From Reyranella aquatilis (GTDB lineage: Bacteria; Pseudomonadota; Alphaproteobacteria; Reyranellales; Reyranellaceae), in assembly GCF_020880995.1 (NCBI RefSeq), contig NZ_JAJISD010000010.1:90688-154687 (forward strand): a stretch of DNA of 64,000 nucleotides, given 5' to 3'. A program made the translations under genes and the position numbers. Numbering within the stretch: position 1 is the first letter of the stretch; the number at the start of each line of letters is the position of its first letter. The notes below the pieces were generated by a model. The model was not told the origin of the DNA and ran no database searches. It saw nothing but the letters and a program-made list of their open reading frames with translations. Positions 46,297 to 54,840 of this stretch are shown one piece after another.

Positions 46297-47433
46297 ATGG
46301 CAGGCGCTCTCGACGGTCTGGTCGTGCTCGACCTAACGACCCATCTCTCCGGCCCGTTCTGCGGCATGCAACTCGCGGACATGGGCGCCGACGTCATCAA
46401 GATCGAGAGTCCCCAGGGCGATTCGATGCGCGGTGCGCCGCCCTTTCTCGAGGGCGAGTCGGCGCCGTTCATGCTGTGGAACAGGAACAAGCGCGGCCTG
46501 AAGCTCGACCTGAAGAACGAGGAGGATCTCGAGGTTTTCTGGGACCTGGTCGACGGCGCCGATGTCGTGCTGGAGAACTTCCGTCCGGGCGTGATGAAGC
46601 GGCTGGGCCTGGGGTGGGAGGCGCTGCACGCCCGCAACAAGCGGCTGGTCCTGGGCTCGATCTCGGGCTTCGGCCAGACCGGCCCATACGCCGGGCGCGG
46701 CGGCTTCGACCTCATCATCCAGGCGATGTCGGGACTGATGTCGGTCACCGGCCCGAAGGACGGCCCACCCTATCGCATTCCACTCGCCATCTCCGACGTC
46801 GGCGCCGGGCTCTATCTCACCATCGGCGTGCTGAGCGCGCTGCAGGCGCGGCACAGGACGGGCGAGGGCCAGTGGGTCGAGACCTCGCTGCTCGAAGCCA
46901 CCGTGTCGCTGGGCGTCTACGAGGCGGCCAACTACTTCGCCAACGGCATCCGGCCGGAGAAGCTCGGGCAGGGGCATCGCGGCTCCTCGCCCTACCAGGT
47001 GTTCCAGACGGCCGACGGCTGGCTGACCATCGGCGGGGCGCAGCAGAACTTCTTCCGAAAGTTGTGCGCCATGATCGGCAAGCCCGAACTCGCCGACGAT
47101 CCGCGCTTCAAGGCCAATGCCGACCGGGTGCGGAACAACGAACAGATCGTCGGCATCCTGCAGGCCGAGATCGTGAAGCGCACGACCGACGACTGGATGG
47201 CGGCGCTGGAGAAGGAAGGCATTCCGGCCGGACCGGTGCTCCACCACGACGAGGTCTTCGCCGATCCGCAGATCCTGGCACGCGGCATGGTGGCCGAGGT
47301 CGAGCATGCAATGGCGGGCCGACAGAAGACGCTGGGCGTGCCGCTCAAGCTCTCGGCGACGCCGGGCGGGGTTCGCCGCCCGGCGCCGACGCTCGGCCAA
47401 CACGATGCCGAAATCCGCGGCAAGCGCCGTTAG
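46297..47433 (+). CDS. CaiB/BaiF-family (class III) CoA transferase
   Basis: A 378-residue class III CoA transferase moving CoA between carboxylic acids. Family motifs: LVVLDLTTHLSGPFCGMQLADMGADVIKIE at the N-terminus, NRNKRGLKLDLK, ENFRPGVMKRLGLGWE with the catalytic Asp region just before it (DVVLENF), and GPYAGRGGFDLIIQAMSGLM. The substrate cannot be predicted. The ATG at 46297 begins the domain; it follows the CPPC gene by four bases and is probably co-transcribed with it. A double hairpin after the stop likely terminates transcription. Confidence 0.93.
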   Translation: MAGALDGLVVLDLTTHLSGPFCGMQLADMGADVIKIESPQGDSMRGAPPFLEGESAPFMLWNRNKRGLKLDLKNEEDLEVFWDLVDGADVVLENFRPGVMKRLGLGWEALHARNKRLVLGSISGFGQTGPYAGRGGFDLIIQAMSGLMSVTGPKDGPPYRIPLAISDVGAGLYLTIGVLSALQARHRTGEGQWVETSLLEATVSLGVYEAANYFANGIRPEKLGQGHRGSSPYQVFQTADGWLTIGGAQQNFFRKLCAMIGKPELADDPRFKANADRVRNNEQIVGILQAEIVKRTTDDWMAALEKEGIPAGPVLHHDEVFADPQILARGMVAEVEHAMAGRQKTLGVPLKLSATPGGVRRPAPTLGQHDAEIRGKRR

Positions 47434-47515
47434 ATAGCCGCCTCTCCCGTCGCATGGGAAGGTGTCGCGTCACAAGCGACGGAGGGGCACGCTGGCCCAG
47501 TCTTCCTTCGGCATT

Positions 47516-47570
47516 CCCGGACATCGCGAAGCGATATCGCGAAGTCCGGGAGGCCAGGCCTTGCCTGGCC
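47516..47570. terminator. Tandem hairpins between convergent genes
   Basis: CCCGGAC (47516-47522) pairs with GTCCGGG (47544-47550), and GGCCAGG (47552-47558) with CCTGGCC (47564-47570). The pair lies between the CoA transferase (plus) and the first lipoprotein (minus). No clear T-run follows on either strand, so this is a terminator-like or repeat structure rather than a textbook terminator. Confidence 0.5.
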
Positions 47571-47572
47571 CG

Positions 47573-47944
47573 TTACCAACGCGAACGCTGGTACTTGTCG
47601 GGAACGCCGTCGCCGTTGCGGTCCCGGTCGTAGCGGTCGGGGATGCCGTCGCGGTCGCTGTCCCTCATGCGCCGGTAGGGCGATGGCTGGGCCACCGGTA
47701 CCGGCACGTAGCGGGTCTGGGTGACCACCTGCGGCCGCGGCGGCGGCGTGTAGTAGGAGTAGCTCGGCGCCGGCCGGTAGTAGCTCGGCTGGCTGACATA
47801 GTTGTTGGAGTAGCCTGAGTAACCGTAGTTCGACGAGCCGTAGCCCGGACTATAGCCGTAGGTGGTCGGATAGCCCGACTGTTCGACACATCCCGCCGTT
47901 ACCATCACGAGGCCCGCGGCGGCGAGCCAACTGACGCAGCGCAT
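47573..47944 (-). CDS. Tyr-rich lipoprotein with Asp-rich calcium-binding-like tail (1 of 3)
   Basis: A 123-residue lipoprotein with signal peptide MRCVSWLAAAGLVMVTAGC (lipobox Thr-Ala-Gly-Cys). The mature N-terminal half is Tyr/Ser/Gly-rich (YGYSGYSNNYVSQPSYY), the middle is Pro-rich, and the C-terminus holds two acidic repeats, RDSDRDGIPDRYDRDRNGDG, like thrombospondin type 3 or EF-hand-like D-x-D-x-D-G loops. It should be lipid-anchored in the envelope and may bind Ca2+. The first 20 residues closely match those of the next lipoprotein, indicating duplication. Function unknown. Confidence 0.75.
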   Translation of the reverse strand: MRCVSWLAAAGLVMVTAGCVEQSGYPTTYGYSPGYGSSNYGYSGYSNNYVSQPSYYRPAPSYSYYTPPPRPQVVTQTRYVPVPVAQPSPYRRMRDSDRDGIPDRYDRDRNGDGVPDKYQRSRW

Positions 47945-48083
47945 TTCTTTCCCTCCACCGGGAAGCCCGCCGTTCGCGAGCGGGACCTTCCCATGAGAGG
48001 AGAGTGGCAAGCGACGATGTCTCCGTGTTGTTGCAATCGGGATTTGTTGAAGGCATCCGTGATCGACTGGTGACCGGCGGCGC

Positions 48084-48554
48084 CTAGCGGAGCGGACCGA
48101 GCGGCGAGCCCAGTGTGCTACTGGCCGGAGGCGGGACGGGCGGCGGACCCAGGATGCTGTTTCTCGGGTCCGGCCCGCTGGAATGGAGGAGGCTGCGCGG
48201 CGGCTCGGGCTGTTTGTACTGGTAACGGTCGGGAATGCCATCGCCGTTCCAGTCGCGATCGCGACCGTATTGGACTGGCCTGCGGTTGGGCTCGTCCCGG
48301 TGAAGGAGCGGCCGGGAGGAGCTCTCAGAGGCCGCCGGCTGTGGTGACGGCGCCGGGGCCACGGGCGAGTATTCGAGCGGCGCCGGGCGTGACTGCGCCG
48401 GCAGACCCGGATTGCTGCCCGTTCGAACGCCGGATGAGGGGGCTTCGTCCTCGATGGCCGGCCTGTAGGTCTTGGGACCGCCCGCGGGCAGCTCGCAACC
48501 GGCCGTCACTATCGCAAGGCTCGCGGCGGTGAGCCAGTTCACGCAGCGCATCAT
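48084..48554 (-). CDS. Pro-rich lipoprotein with Asp-rich motif (2 of 3)
   Basis: A 156-residue lipoprotein with signal peptide MMRCVNWLTAASLAIVTAGC, nearly the same as that of the gene at 47573. The mature part is low-complexity Pro/Ser/Ala-rich (APLEYSPVAPAPSPQPAASE), then has one acidic loop, DRDWNGDGIPDRYQYKQ, matching the loop of the neighbouring lipoprotein. A further Pro-rich tail follows. The shared signal peptide and loop make it a diverged paralogue. The second ATG of the opening pair is equally possible as start. Function unknown. Confidence 0.72.
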   Translation of the reverse strand: MMRCVNWLTAASLAIVTAGCELPAGGPKTYRPAIEDEAPSSGVRTGSNPGLPAQSRPAPLEYSPVAPAPSPQPAASESSSRPLLHRDEPNRRPVQYGRDRDWNGDGIPDRYQYKQPEPPRSLLHSSGPDPRNSILGPPPVPPPASSTLGSPLGPLR

Positions 48555-48717
48555 CCCTCCTTTGTTCTGGATTCTACCAAAACGAGCATGATGATAAGTA
48601 AAACACGCATAGGAGGCAACGCGGAGGCGGGATCTGTCGAAGGCTAATCCAAATGGCTGCGGATGTGAGCGAAGCGGCGGATTCCGGGAAGGTACTCGAT
48701 ACCGGTGCCGAATCGAA

Positions 48718-48747
48718 ACCGGCTCCCGAAGGAGTTCGGGAGCCGGT
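48718..48747 (-). terminator. Hairpin terminator after third lipoprotein
   Basis: Perfect 13-base-pair stem ACCGGCTCCCGAA/TTCGGGAGCCGGT with loop GGAG, located 25 bases after the stop of the lipoprotein ending at 48773 on the minus strand. The following T-tract is short (TTTCG), so termination may be partial. Confidence 0.7.
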
Positions 48748-48772
48748 CGATGGCGATTGGGGAGAGAGCCGG

Positions 48773-49108
48773 TTAACGCTGGAAGACGTCCGGGATCTGG
48801 TCTCCGTTGGCATCGATGTCCCGGCGGTTGGGCACGCCGTCCCGATCGTAGTCGCCGTTCGGACCGCGGCGGCCCTGGTAGGAATAGCGGCTGTTGGTGT
48901 TGTAGCCGTTCCGGTAGTAGGCGCTGTTGTTGTTGTAGGCGTAGTAGTTGCCGCTATAGGCCGGCTGGGCCGCATAGTAGCCGTTGTTGTAGACCGGACG
49001 CGTATTGTAGCCGTTGTTGTAGGCGTACGAATTGTCGTAGCCGGTCTGGGTACAGGCAGCGGTCGCGGCCAGAAGGCCCGCCGCCATCACGAACTTCAGC
49101 TTATTCAT
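48773..49108 (-). CDS. Tyr/Asn-rich lipoprotein with Asp-rich tail (3 of 3)
   Basis: A 111-residue lipoprotein with signal peptide MNKLKFVMAAGLLAATAAC (lipobox Thr-Ala-Ala-Cys). The mature half is extremely Tyr/Asn-rich (NNGYNTRPVYNNGYYAAQPA) and the C-terminus is NGDYDRDGVPNRRDIDANGD, two acidic D-x-D-x-D-G-type loops like those of the two lipoproteins downstream. GGAGGT lies upstream of the ATG. It is likely exposed in the envelope and may bind divalent cations. Its signal peptide differs from the other two. Function unknown. Confidence 0.75.
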   Translation of the reverse strand: MNKLKFVMAAGLLAATAACTQTGYDNSYAYNNGYNTRPVYNNGYYAAQPAYSGNYYAYNNNSAYYRNGYNTNSRYSYQGRRGPNGDYDRDGVPNRRDIDANGDQIPDVFQR

Positions 49109-49222
49109 CGCTACCTCCGTTTGGGGTCGAACCTTGTCTCGCGACAGGAACGCTCCCTCTAGAACGAGGTACGCGGCCCGAAGTGGCATCGTCCGGGCGA
49201 AAAGATGAAGTCCTGTAAAGAA

Positions 49223-49258
49223 AAACGCCCGGCAACCGCGAAGCGGTGCCGGGCGTTT
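49223..49258 (-). terminator. Rho-independent terminator after amidase
   Basis: On the minus strand a 12-base-pair stem AAACGCCCGGCA/TGCCGGGCGTTT runs into TTTTTCTTT. It lies about 30 bases past the amidase stop and separates it from the lipoprotein gene at 48773-49108. Confidence 0.88.
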
Positions 49259-49290
49259 GCGGCCTCTCTTGCGGCCGGCCCTCTTTATCC

Positions 49291-50817
49291 CTAGAGGGCG
49301 CCCGGTGCGGGGCCCTTCGCCACCTTGGCGTTGAGCTTCGGCGGATGGGTGACGATCGACTTCAGCGCCGGCACCGGCTTGCGCAGCTTGGCGATGTTGG
49401 GCAACGGCCGGGCGAGGACCGGGTTGGTCTTGAACGCCTGCTCCATCGCGTGGGCGGCGCCCAGCACCTCGCCGTCGCCGCGGAAGCGTCCGATGACCTG
49501 CAGGCCGAACGGCAGCTTCTGGCTGTCGACGCCGCAGGGCAGCGAGACGGCGGGGTTGCTGGTGAGGGTGACGAAGTATTTCGTCGCCATCCAGTGGTAG
49601 TAGGTGCCGAGCTTCTTCCCGTCCATCTCCTCGATGTAGAGTTGCTTCCAGGGGAAGGGCGAGAAGCCGACGGTCGGGCCGATGACCAGGTCGTATTCCT
49701 TGTAGATCTCCTGGAAGGCCCGGAAGATGCGCGTCTGCTCGCCGTGCGCCCAGGCGAAGTCGGCCAGGGTGAGCTTGGCGCCCAGTTCGTAGTTGGCGAT
49801 GATGTTCGGGCCCAGCATCTTGCGATTGTTGGTGTAGGCATCCTGGTAGCGCGACAGGAAGCTCACCGCGCGGATCACGTCGAAGCAGCGGTCGGCGCCG
49901 CCGTAGTCCACATCGACCTTGTCGAGGCTGCGGAAGAACGGCTTCATCGCCTTGATCTTCTCGCGGAAGGTCTGGCGGATCGACTTGTCGACCGGCGCGC
50001 CGCCGAAATCCTCTGTGTAGGCGACGCGGAGGCTGCCGAGATCGACCGGCCACGGTTCGGCATAGGCTTCGGGTTCGAGCGGGAAGCTGAGGGGGTCGCT
50101 GTCGTGCTGGCCCACCTGGGTGGCGAACAGCAGGCAGACGTCGGCGACGTTGCGCCCCATCGGTCCCAGCACGGAAATCGGCGTCCAGCCCATGGCGCGC
50201 CGCTCGACCGCGACCATGCCGGGCGAGGGGCGGAAGCCCACGATGCCGCAGAACGAGGCGGGGTTGCGCAGGCTGCCGCCGGTGTCCGAGCCGGTGCAGA
50301 CCGGGAGCATGTCAGTGGCGAGCGCGGCGGCCGAACCGCCCGAGGAGCCACCGGCGTTGAGCATCGGGTTGAAGGGATTGCCGGTGGCGCCCCAGACCGG
50401 GTTGCGGCTGTTCGAGCCGGCGCCGAACTCCGGCACGTTGGTCTTGCCGACGACGATGGCGCCGGCGGCGCGCACGCGGCCCACCATGACGTTGTCGTAG
50501 CCCGGCACGTAGTCGCGGTAGAGCGGCGAGCCGTAGGTGGTGAGGAGATCCTTGGTCTCCTCGAGGTCCTTGATGCCGGTCGGCAGGCCGTGCAGCAGCG
50601 GCAGGTCCTCACCGCGGCGCACCGCGGCCTCGGCGGCCTTGGCTTCCTTGCGCGCGCGATCGACGCACATCGCGGTCACGGCGTTGACGGCGGGGTTCAC
50701 CTCCTCGATGCGCTCGAGGCAGGCGTCGAGCAACTCGACCGGTGAAATCTCCTTGGTGCCGATGCGGCGGCGCATCTCGACCGACGACAGCGAGACCAGC
50801 TCGTTCTTGGACATCAT
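49291..50817 (-). CDS. Amidase-signature-family hydrolase
   Basis: A 508-residue amidase cleaving C-N bonds of amides or related compounds. The Ser-cisSer-Lys triad is visible: Lys in GLPTGIKDLEETKDL, cis-Ser and nucleophile Ser in NAGGSSGGSAAALATD and GSDTGGSLRNPASFCG. It resembles aryl or aliphatic amidases rather than GatA, and no gatC/gatB neighbours are present. It lies in a block with a CodA-like amidohydrolase and two Bug receptors, which suggests degradation of an imported amide or cyclic amide; this is inference. A second in-frame ATG one codon later is equally possible. Confidence 0.92.
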   Translation of the reverse strand: MMSKNELVSLSSVEMRRRIGTKEISPVELLDACLERIEEVNPAVNAVTAMCVDRARKEAKAAEAAVRRGEDLPLLHGLPTGIKDLEETKDLLTTYGSPLYRDYVPGYDNVMVGRVRAAGAIVVGKTNVPEFGAGSNSRNPVWGATGNPFNPMLNAGGSSGGSAAALATDMLPVCTGSDTGGSLRNPASFCGIVGFRPSPGMVAVERRAMGWTPISVLGPMGRNVADVCLLFATQVGQHDSDPLSFPLEPEAYAEPWPVDLGSLRVAYTEDFGGAPVDKSIRQTFREKIKAMKPFFRSLDKVDVDYGGADRCFDVIRAVSFLSRYQDAYTNNRKMLGPNIIANYELGAKLTLADFAWAHGEQTRIFRAFQEIYKEYDLVIGPTVGFSPFPWKQLYIEEMDGKKLGTYYHWMATKYFVTLTSNPAVSLPCGVDSQKLPFGLQVIGRFRGDGEVLGAAHAMEQAFKTNPVLARPLPNIAKLRKPVPALKSIVTHPPKLNAKVAKGPAPGAL

Positions 50818-50856
50818 TTCCCCTTTTCAGAAACGCTTCAGATCACTGGATGAAAG

Positions 50857-52098
50857 TCAGGGCCGGTGCAACTCGACCGGCGTGCGGGTGACGGTGCGGC
50901 GGCCGTTCTTGTAGGCGGCCAGCACGGGCGCGATGGTCCGCAGTGCCATGACCGCATCCGGGGCGTCGAGCACCACCAGGTCGGCCGGGCGACCGACGGC
51001 GATGCCGTAATCGTCCTTGCGCATCAGCCGGGCGGCCGAGGACGTCGTCATGTCCCACAGCGCCTTCACCTCGTCGTCGTTGGCGCGCTGGGTGACGATG
51101 GCGTGCATGTTGACCTGGCGCAGCAGCTGGCCGTCGCCGAACGGCGTGAACGGATTGAGGATGTTGTTCGAGGCGACCGAGCAGGTGACGCCGCGCTCGG
51201 TGAGGAAGTTCAGGTCGAGCACGTTGCGCGGCACGTTGTGGTCGGTGTGCCGGCCGCCGAGATAGAGGTCTGTCGCGGTCAGCACAGTCGCGGCGACGCC
51301 GGTGTCGGCCATGCGCCTTGCGACCTTGTCGAGGTCTTGGAACGGCATGGTGGAGAGCTTGCCGACGTGACCGACGGCGACCCGGCCGCCCCATTTGTAT
51401 TTCTCGGCGAGATCGCAGACCAGCAGTGTGTCGAGATGCTCGGCGGTGGGGCCGCTGTCGACATGCATGTCGATGTCGGCATCGAACTCGCGCGCCAGTT
51501 CGAAGACGCGATGGATCTGGGCCGCGGGGTCACTGTCGTAGCTGGGTGCCGCGCCGACGACCCGCGCACCATTCTTCAGTGCCTCGACCATCAGCTCGTC
51601 GGTGCCGGGATTATTGGTCAGGCCTTCCTGCGGCATGACGCAGAGCTCGATGTCGATCGCCCACTTGTACTTGTCGACCAGGGCCTTCACACCCTCGAAG
51701 CCGCGCATCCCGATCTTGGGGTCGACTTCGCAATGGGGGCGCATGCGTGTGGCGCCATGGCCGATGCATTTCTCGATGGTCGCCGACGCACGCTCGATCA
51801 CGTCCTCGACCGTCATCGTGTGCTTGACCGCCGACACGCGCTCCATGGCGAGGTGCGGCATGCGCCTGGTGTTGTGCTCGCAGCGGCCGAGGATGCAGGC
51901 CTTGTCGAGATGGATGTGGGTGTCGACGAAGCCCGAACAGACCAGCCGGCCATGACCCTTGTATTCTTCCCGGGCACTGCCACCGAGCTTGGGGGCGATG
52001 GCGGCGATGCGGCCCTGCGTGACGCCGATATCGGTGGTCGGTTGATCGGGAGCGCTGTCGGCGAGCCGCACGTCGCGCAGGACAAGGTCGAAATCCAT
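50857..52098 (-). CDS. CodA-like amidohydrolase
   Basis: A 413-residue metal-dependent amidohydrolase of the cytosine-deaminase-like subgroup. Metal-binding motifs: VDTHIHLDKACIL (His-x-His), a mid-protein HCEVDPK, DIDMHVDSGP and VGHVGKLS, and a C-terminal Asp in ASNNILNP/FTPFGDG. It removes an amino group or opens a cyclic amide; substrate is uncertain. The ATG at 52096-52098 was preferred because GGAG precedes it at the better spacing; the adjacent ATG three bases upstream is an alternative. It is followed by the amidase gene 39 bases later, so the two are probably co-transcribed. Confidence 0.88.
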   Translation of the reverse strand: MDFDLVLRDVRLADSAPDQPTTDIGVTQGRIAAIAPKLGGSAREEYKGHGRLVCSGFVDTHIHLDKACILGRCEHNTRRMPHLAMERVSAVKHTMTVEDVIERASATIEKCIGHGATRMRPHCEVDPKIGMRGFEGVKALVDKYKWAIDIELCVMPQEGLTNNPGTDELMVEALKNGARVVGAAPSYDSDPAAQIHRVFELAREFDADIDMHVDSGPTAEHLDTLLVCDLAEKYKWGGRVAVGHVGKLSTMPFQDLDKVARRMADTGVAATVLTATDLYLGGRHTDHNVPRNVLDLNFLTERGVTCSVASNNILNPFTPFGDGQLLRQVNMHAIVTQRANDDEVKALWDMTTSSAARLMRKDDYGIAVGRPADLVVLDAPDAVMALRTIAPVLAAYKNGRRTVTRTPVELHRP

Positions 52099-52191
52099 CA
52101 TCACTCCAGTCGCCGGCGGCGGCCGGCACGCATGTTGCACCATGCCGTCGGCCAATAACAGCCCGACGGCCCCGGAGGCTCAGCAAGAACC

Positions 52192-53178
52192 ATGCTTTCC
52201 CGACGTCATCTCCTGCTCGCCGGCACCGCGGCCGCCGCCGCCCTGCCGAGCCTCGCCGCGGGTCAGACCGCCGCGGCGCCGTGGCCGACCAAGCCGATTC
52301 GCTGGATCGTCAACTTTCCGCCCGCGGGGGCGGCCGACATCATGTCGCGCGCGCTTGCGGAGTATTTCGGCACCAGGCTCGGCCAGCCCATCGTGGTCGA
52401 GAACAAGCCCGGCGCCGGTGGCATGCTGGGCGCCGACATCGTGGCCAAGGCGCGTGGTGACGCACACATCGTGATGATCTCCAGCGCCGCCTCGCACGGC
52501 ATCGGGCCCGTCCTCTACAAGGAGGTGCCCTACGATCCGCTGGCCGACTTCACGCATATCCATCTGGTGGGCACGTTCCCGACGGTGCTGGCGGTCAACG
52601 GCACGTCGCCGATCGCGTCGGTTAAGGAGCTGATCGACATGGCGCGCGCCAAGCCGGGTGACGTCACCTACGGCTCGGGCGGCAACGGCACGATGAACCA
52701 TCTGGTCGGGCAGCTGCTGGCGCTGTCGACCAAGTCGCAGCTCACTCACATTCCCTATCGCGGCTCGGCGCCGGCGATGAACGACCTGCTGGGCGGGCAG
52801 ATCACGGCCTTGATGGAAAGCCTGCCGACGGCGACGGGATACTTCACCTCCAAGCGCATGAAGCCGTTGGCGGTGAGCGAGGATCAGCGCGCGCCGACCC
52901 TGCCGGACGTGCCGACCTTTCGCGAAGCGGGATTTCCCGAAGTGGTGGCGACCAACTGGTTCGGCTTTTCCGCGCCGGCCGGCATCCCGCCCGAGGTCGC
53001 CAGGCGATGGGAGACGGAGATCGCCGCGGCCCTGCAGAGCGCCGAGATCAAGGAGCGTTTCGACAAGCTCGGCATCCGGCCCGGCACCCTGGGCGTGCAG
53101 GGCTATACCGCGCTGATCGCCAAGGAGCTGCCGCGCTGGCGCGAGGTGATCGTCGCGGGAAATATCCGCGCAGACTGA
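52192..53178 (+). CDS. Bug-family (TctC-like) periplasmic substrate-binding protein
   Basis: A 328-residue solute receptor of the Bug/TctC family, periplasmic proteins that bind carboxylates or related molecules for tripartite tricarboxylate transporters. The signal has a Tat-like twin arginine (LSRRHLLLAGTAAAAALPS). Family motifs include PTKPIRWIVNFPPAGAADI, GQPIVVENKPGAGGMLGADIVAKA and the C-terminal GIPPEVARRW. No TctA/TctB membrane partners are in the window, as is common for orphan Bug proteins. It is divergent from the amidohydrolase and is likely its upstream supplier or sensor. Confidence 0.92.
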   Translation: MLSRRHLLLAGTAAAAALPSLAAGQTAAAPWPTKPIRWIVNFPPAGAADIMSRALAEYFGTRLGQPIVVENKPGAGGMLGADIVAKARGDAHIVMISSAASHGIGPVLYKEVPYDPLADFTHIHLVGTFPTVLAVNGTSPIASVKELIDMARAKPGDVTYGSGGNGTMNHLVGQLLALSTKSQLTHIPYRGSAPAMNDLLGGQITALMESLPTATGYFTSKRMKPLAVSEDQRAPTLPDVPTFREAGFPEVVATNWFGFSAPAGIPPEVARRWETEIAAALQSAEIKERFDKLGIRPGTLGVQGYTALIAKELPRWREVIVAGNIRAD

Positions 53179-53225
53179 TTGCCTGAGGCACCGCTTCCGG
53201 CACAATGCGCGCCGGAGGAAATCAA

Positions 53226-54386
53226 ATGGTGCATCCGCTTCGCGACAAGGCGGCGGTGAGCGGCATTGGCGAGACCGCGTATACGCGCGGCACGTCCAAG
53301 AGCGGGCTCGCGCTGCAACTGGAGGCCAGTCTCAGGGCGCTCGACGATGCCGGCATCGATCCGCGCGACGTCGACGGCGTCATTCCGTATTTTCCGGGCG
53401 GCGCCATCGCCGAGGACTTCATCGCCAATCTCGGCCTGAAGGATCTCACCCTGTCGGCATTCATCCCGATGGGTGGGGCGACCTGCGTGGCCGGCATCCA
53501 GATGGCGGCGATGGCGGTGACGACCGGCGTGTGCAAGCACGTGCTGATCTCGGTCGGTCGCACGGGTTACTCCGGGCAGCGTGTCTCGACCCGCCTGCAG
53601 CAGTTCCCGGTGTTCGCGCAGGCCGCCGAGTTCGAGGCGCCGATCGGCATGTTCGCGCCGGCCCAGCTCTACGCTCAGGGCGCGCGCCGCCACATGGAAC
53701 TCTATGGCACGACGGCGCGACAGATGGCGGAAGTGGCGGTCGTCACGCGCCAGCACGCGATCCTCAACGGCAACGTGGTGATGAACAAGCCGCTCACGGT
53801 CGAGGATCATCACGCCTCGCGCATGATTGCCGATCCGTTCCGGCTGTTCGACTGCAGCCTGGAAAGCGACGGCGGCGCGGCAGTGGTCATCAGCGCGACC
53901 GAGCGGGCAAAGGACCTGAAGAAGCCTCTCGTCACCATCGCCGGCACCGCCGAGGGCCATCCCGATTCGCCGGCCTCGATCGCCCAGCGGCCGGACCTGC
54001 TGGAGTTCGGCCTGGTGAAGTCCGCGCCGCGCGCCTTCGCCATGGCGGGTGTGGGGCCGAAGGACATCGACGTGGCCGAGATCTACGACTGCTTCACTTT
54101 CACGGTGATTCGCCAGCTCGAGATCCTGGGCTTCTGCAAGACCGGAGAGGGCGGTCCGTTCGTGATGGACGGCCGTATCGCGCTGGGCGGCGAGCTGCCG
54201 ATCAACACCCATGGCGGTCTGCTCAGTCAGGGCCATGTGGTGGGTCTCAACCACGTGATCGAACTGACGCGCCAGCTGCGCCGCGAGGCCGGCAAGGCGC
54301 AGGTGAAGGATGCCGAGCTGGGGCTCGTCACCGGCTATGGCGACATGGGCGACGGCTCGATCGCCATCCTGAGGAGGGCGGCATGA
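53226..54386 (+). CDS. Thiolase-family protein (SCP-x/acetyl-CoA acetyltransferase-like)
   Basis: A 386-residue thiolase-fold protein of the SCP-x-like group that works with a DUF35 partner. It has MGGATCVAGIQMAAMAV at the usual position of the nucleophilic Cys region, AEIYDCFTFTVIRQLEILGF, and the C-terminal NTHGGLLSQGHVVGLNHVIELT. The classic thiolase CxGSGM-type C-terminal Cys motif is not evident, so its activity (retro-aldol or thiolytic) is uncertain. GGAGGA precedes the ATG at 53226. Its stop overlaps the DUF35 gene start. Confidence 0.88.
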   Translation: MVHPLRDKAAVSGIGETAYTRGTSKSGLALQLEASLRALDDAGIDPRDVDGVIPYFPGGAIAEDFIANLGLKDLTLSAFIPMGGATCVAGIQMAAMAVTTGVCKHVLISVGRTGYSGQRVSTRLQQFPVFAQAAEFEAPIGMFAPAQLYAQGARRHMELYGTTARQMAEVAVVTRQHAILNGNVVMNKPLTVEDHHASRMIADPFRLFDCSLESDGGAAVVISATERAKDLKKPLVTIAGTAEGHPDSPASIAQRPDLLEFGLVKSAPRAFAMAGVGPKDIDVAEIYDCFTFTVIRQLEILGFCKTGEGGPFVMDGRIALGGELPINTHGGLLSQGHVVGLNHVIELTRQLRREAGKAQVKDAELGLVTGYGDMGDGSIAILRRAA

Positions 54387-54817
54387 GCCAGGCTCCCGTA
54401 CCGGCCGCTCCGCCGGCTCCCGAACGTCCGTTGCCGACACCGACGCGCGATAGCCAGCCCTTCTGGGACGGCATGCGTGAGGGCCGCTTCCTGCTGCAGC
54501 ACTGCTCGTCCTGCGGCAAGGTCCGCCACTATCCGCGGCCGGTGTGCTCGCACTGCTTCTCGATGGAGAGCGAATTCAAGGAGGCCCCGCTCGGCGGCAG
54601 CCTCCATGCCTGGACGGCATGCCACCATCCGTTCAACTTCTTCTTCAAGGCATCGACGCCCTACATCGTGGCCCTGGTCGACATGGATGCCGGCGTGCGG
54701 GTGAATGCGCAGCTGCACGGCGTGCCCGAGTCGGCGTTGAAGATCGGGCTGCGCGTGAAGCTGGGCTTCGAGCCGGTTAACAAAGAAGTGACGCTGCCCG
54801 TCTTCGTCGCCGAATAA
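54383..54817 (+). CDS. DUF35 zinc-ribbon/OB-fold acyl-CoA-binding protein
   Basis: A 144-residue partner of the preceding thiolase-like protein. An N-terminal rubredoxin-like zinc ribbon, CSSCGKVRHYPRPVCSHC, is followed by an OB-fold (LGGSLHAWTACHHPFN, TPYIVALVDMDAGVRVNAQ). In related steroid-degrading systems such DUF35 proteins bind to and stabilise thiolase or aldolase partners. The ATG overlaps the upstream stop (ATGA), consistent with a complex of the two. The next gene is a Bug receptor 23 bases downstream. Confidence 0.92.
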   Translation: MSQAPVPAAPPAPERPLPTPTRDSQPFWDGMREGRFLLQHCSSCGKVRHYPRPVCSHCFSMESEFKEAPLGGSLHAWTACHHPFNFFFKASTPYIVALVDMDAGVRVNAQLHGVPESALKIGLRVKLGFEPVNKEVTLPVFVAE

Positions 54818-54840
54818 AGAAAATCCCGGGAGGAAACAAA

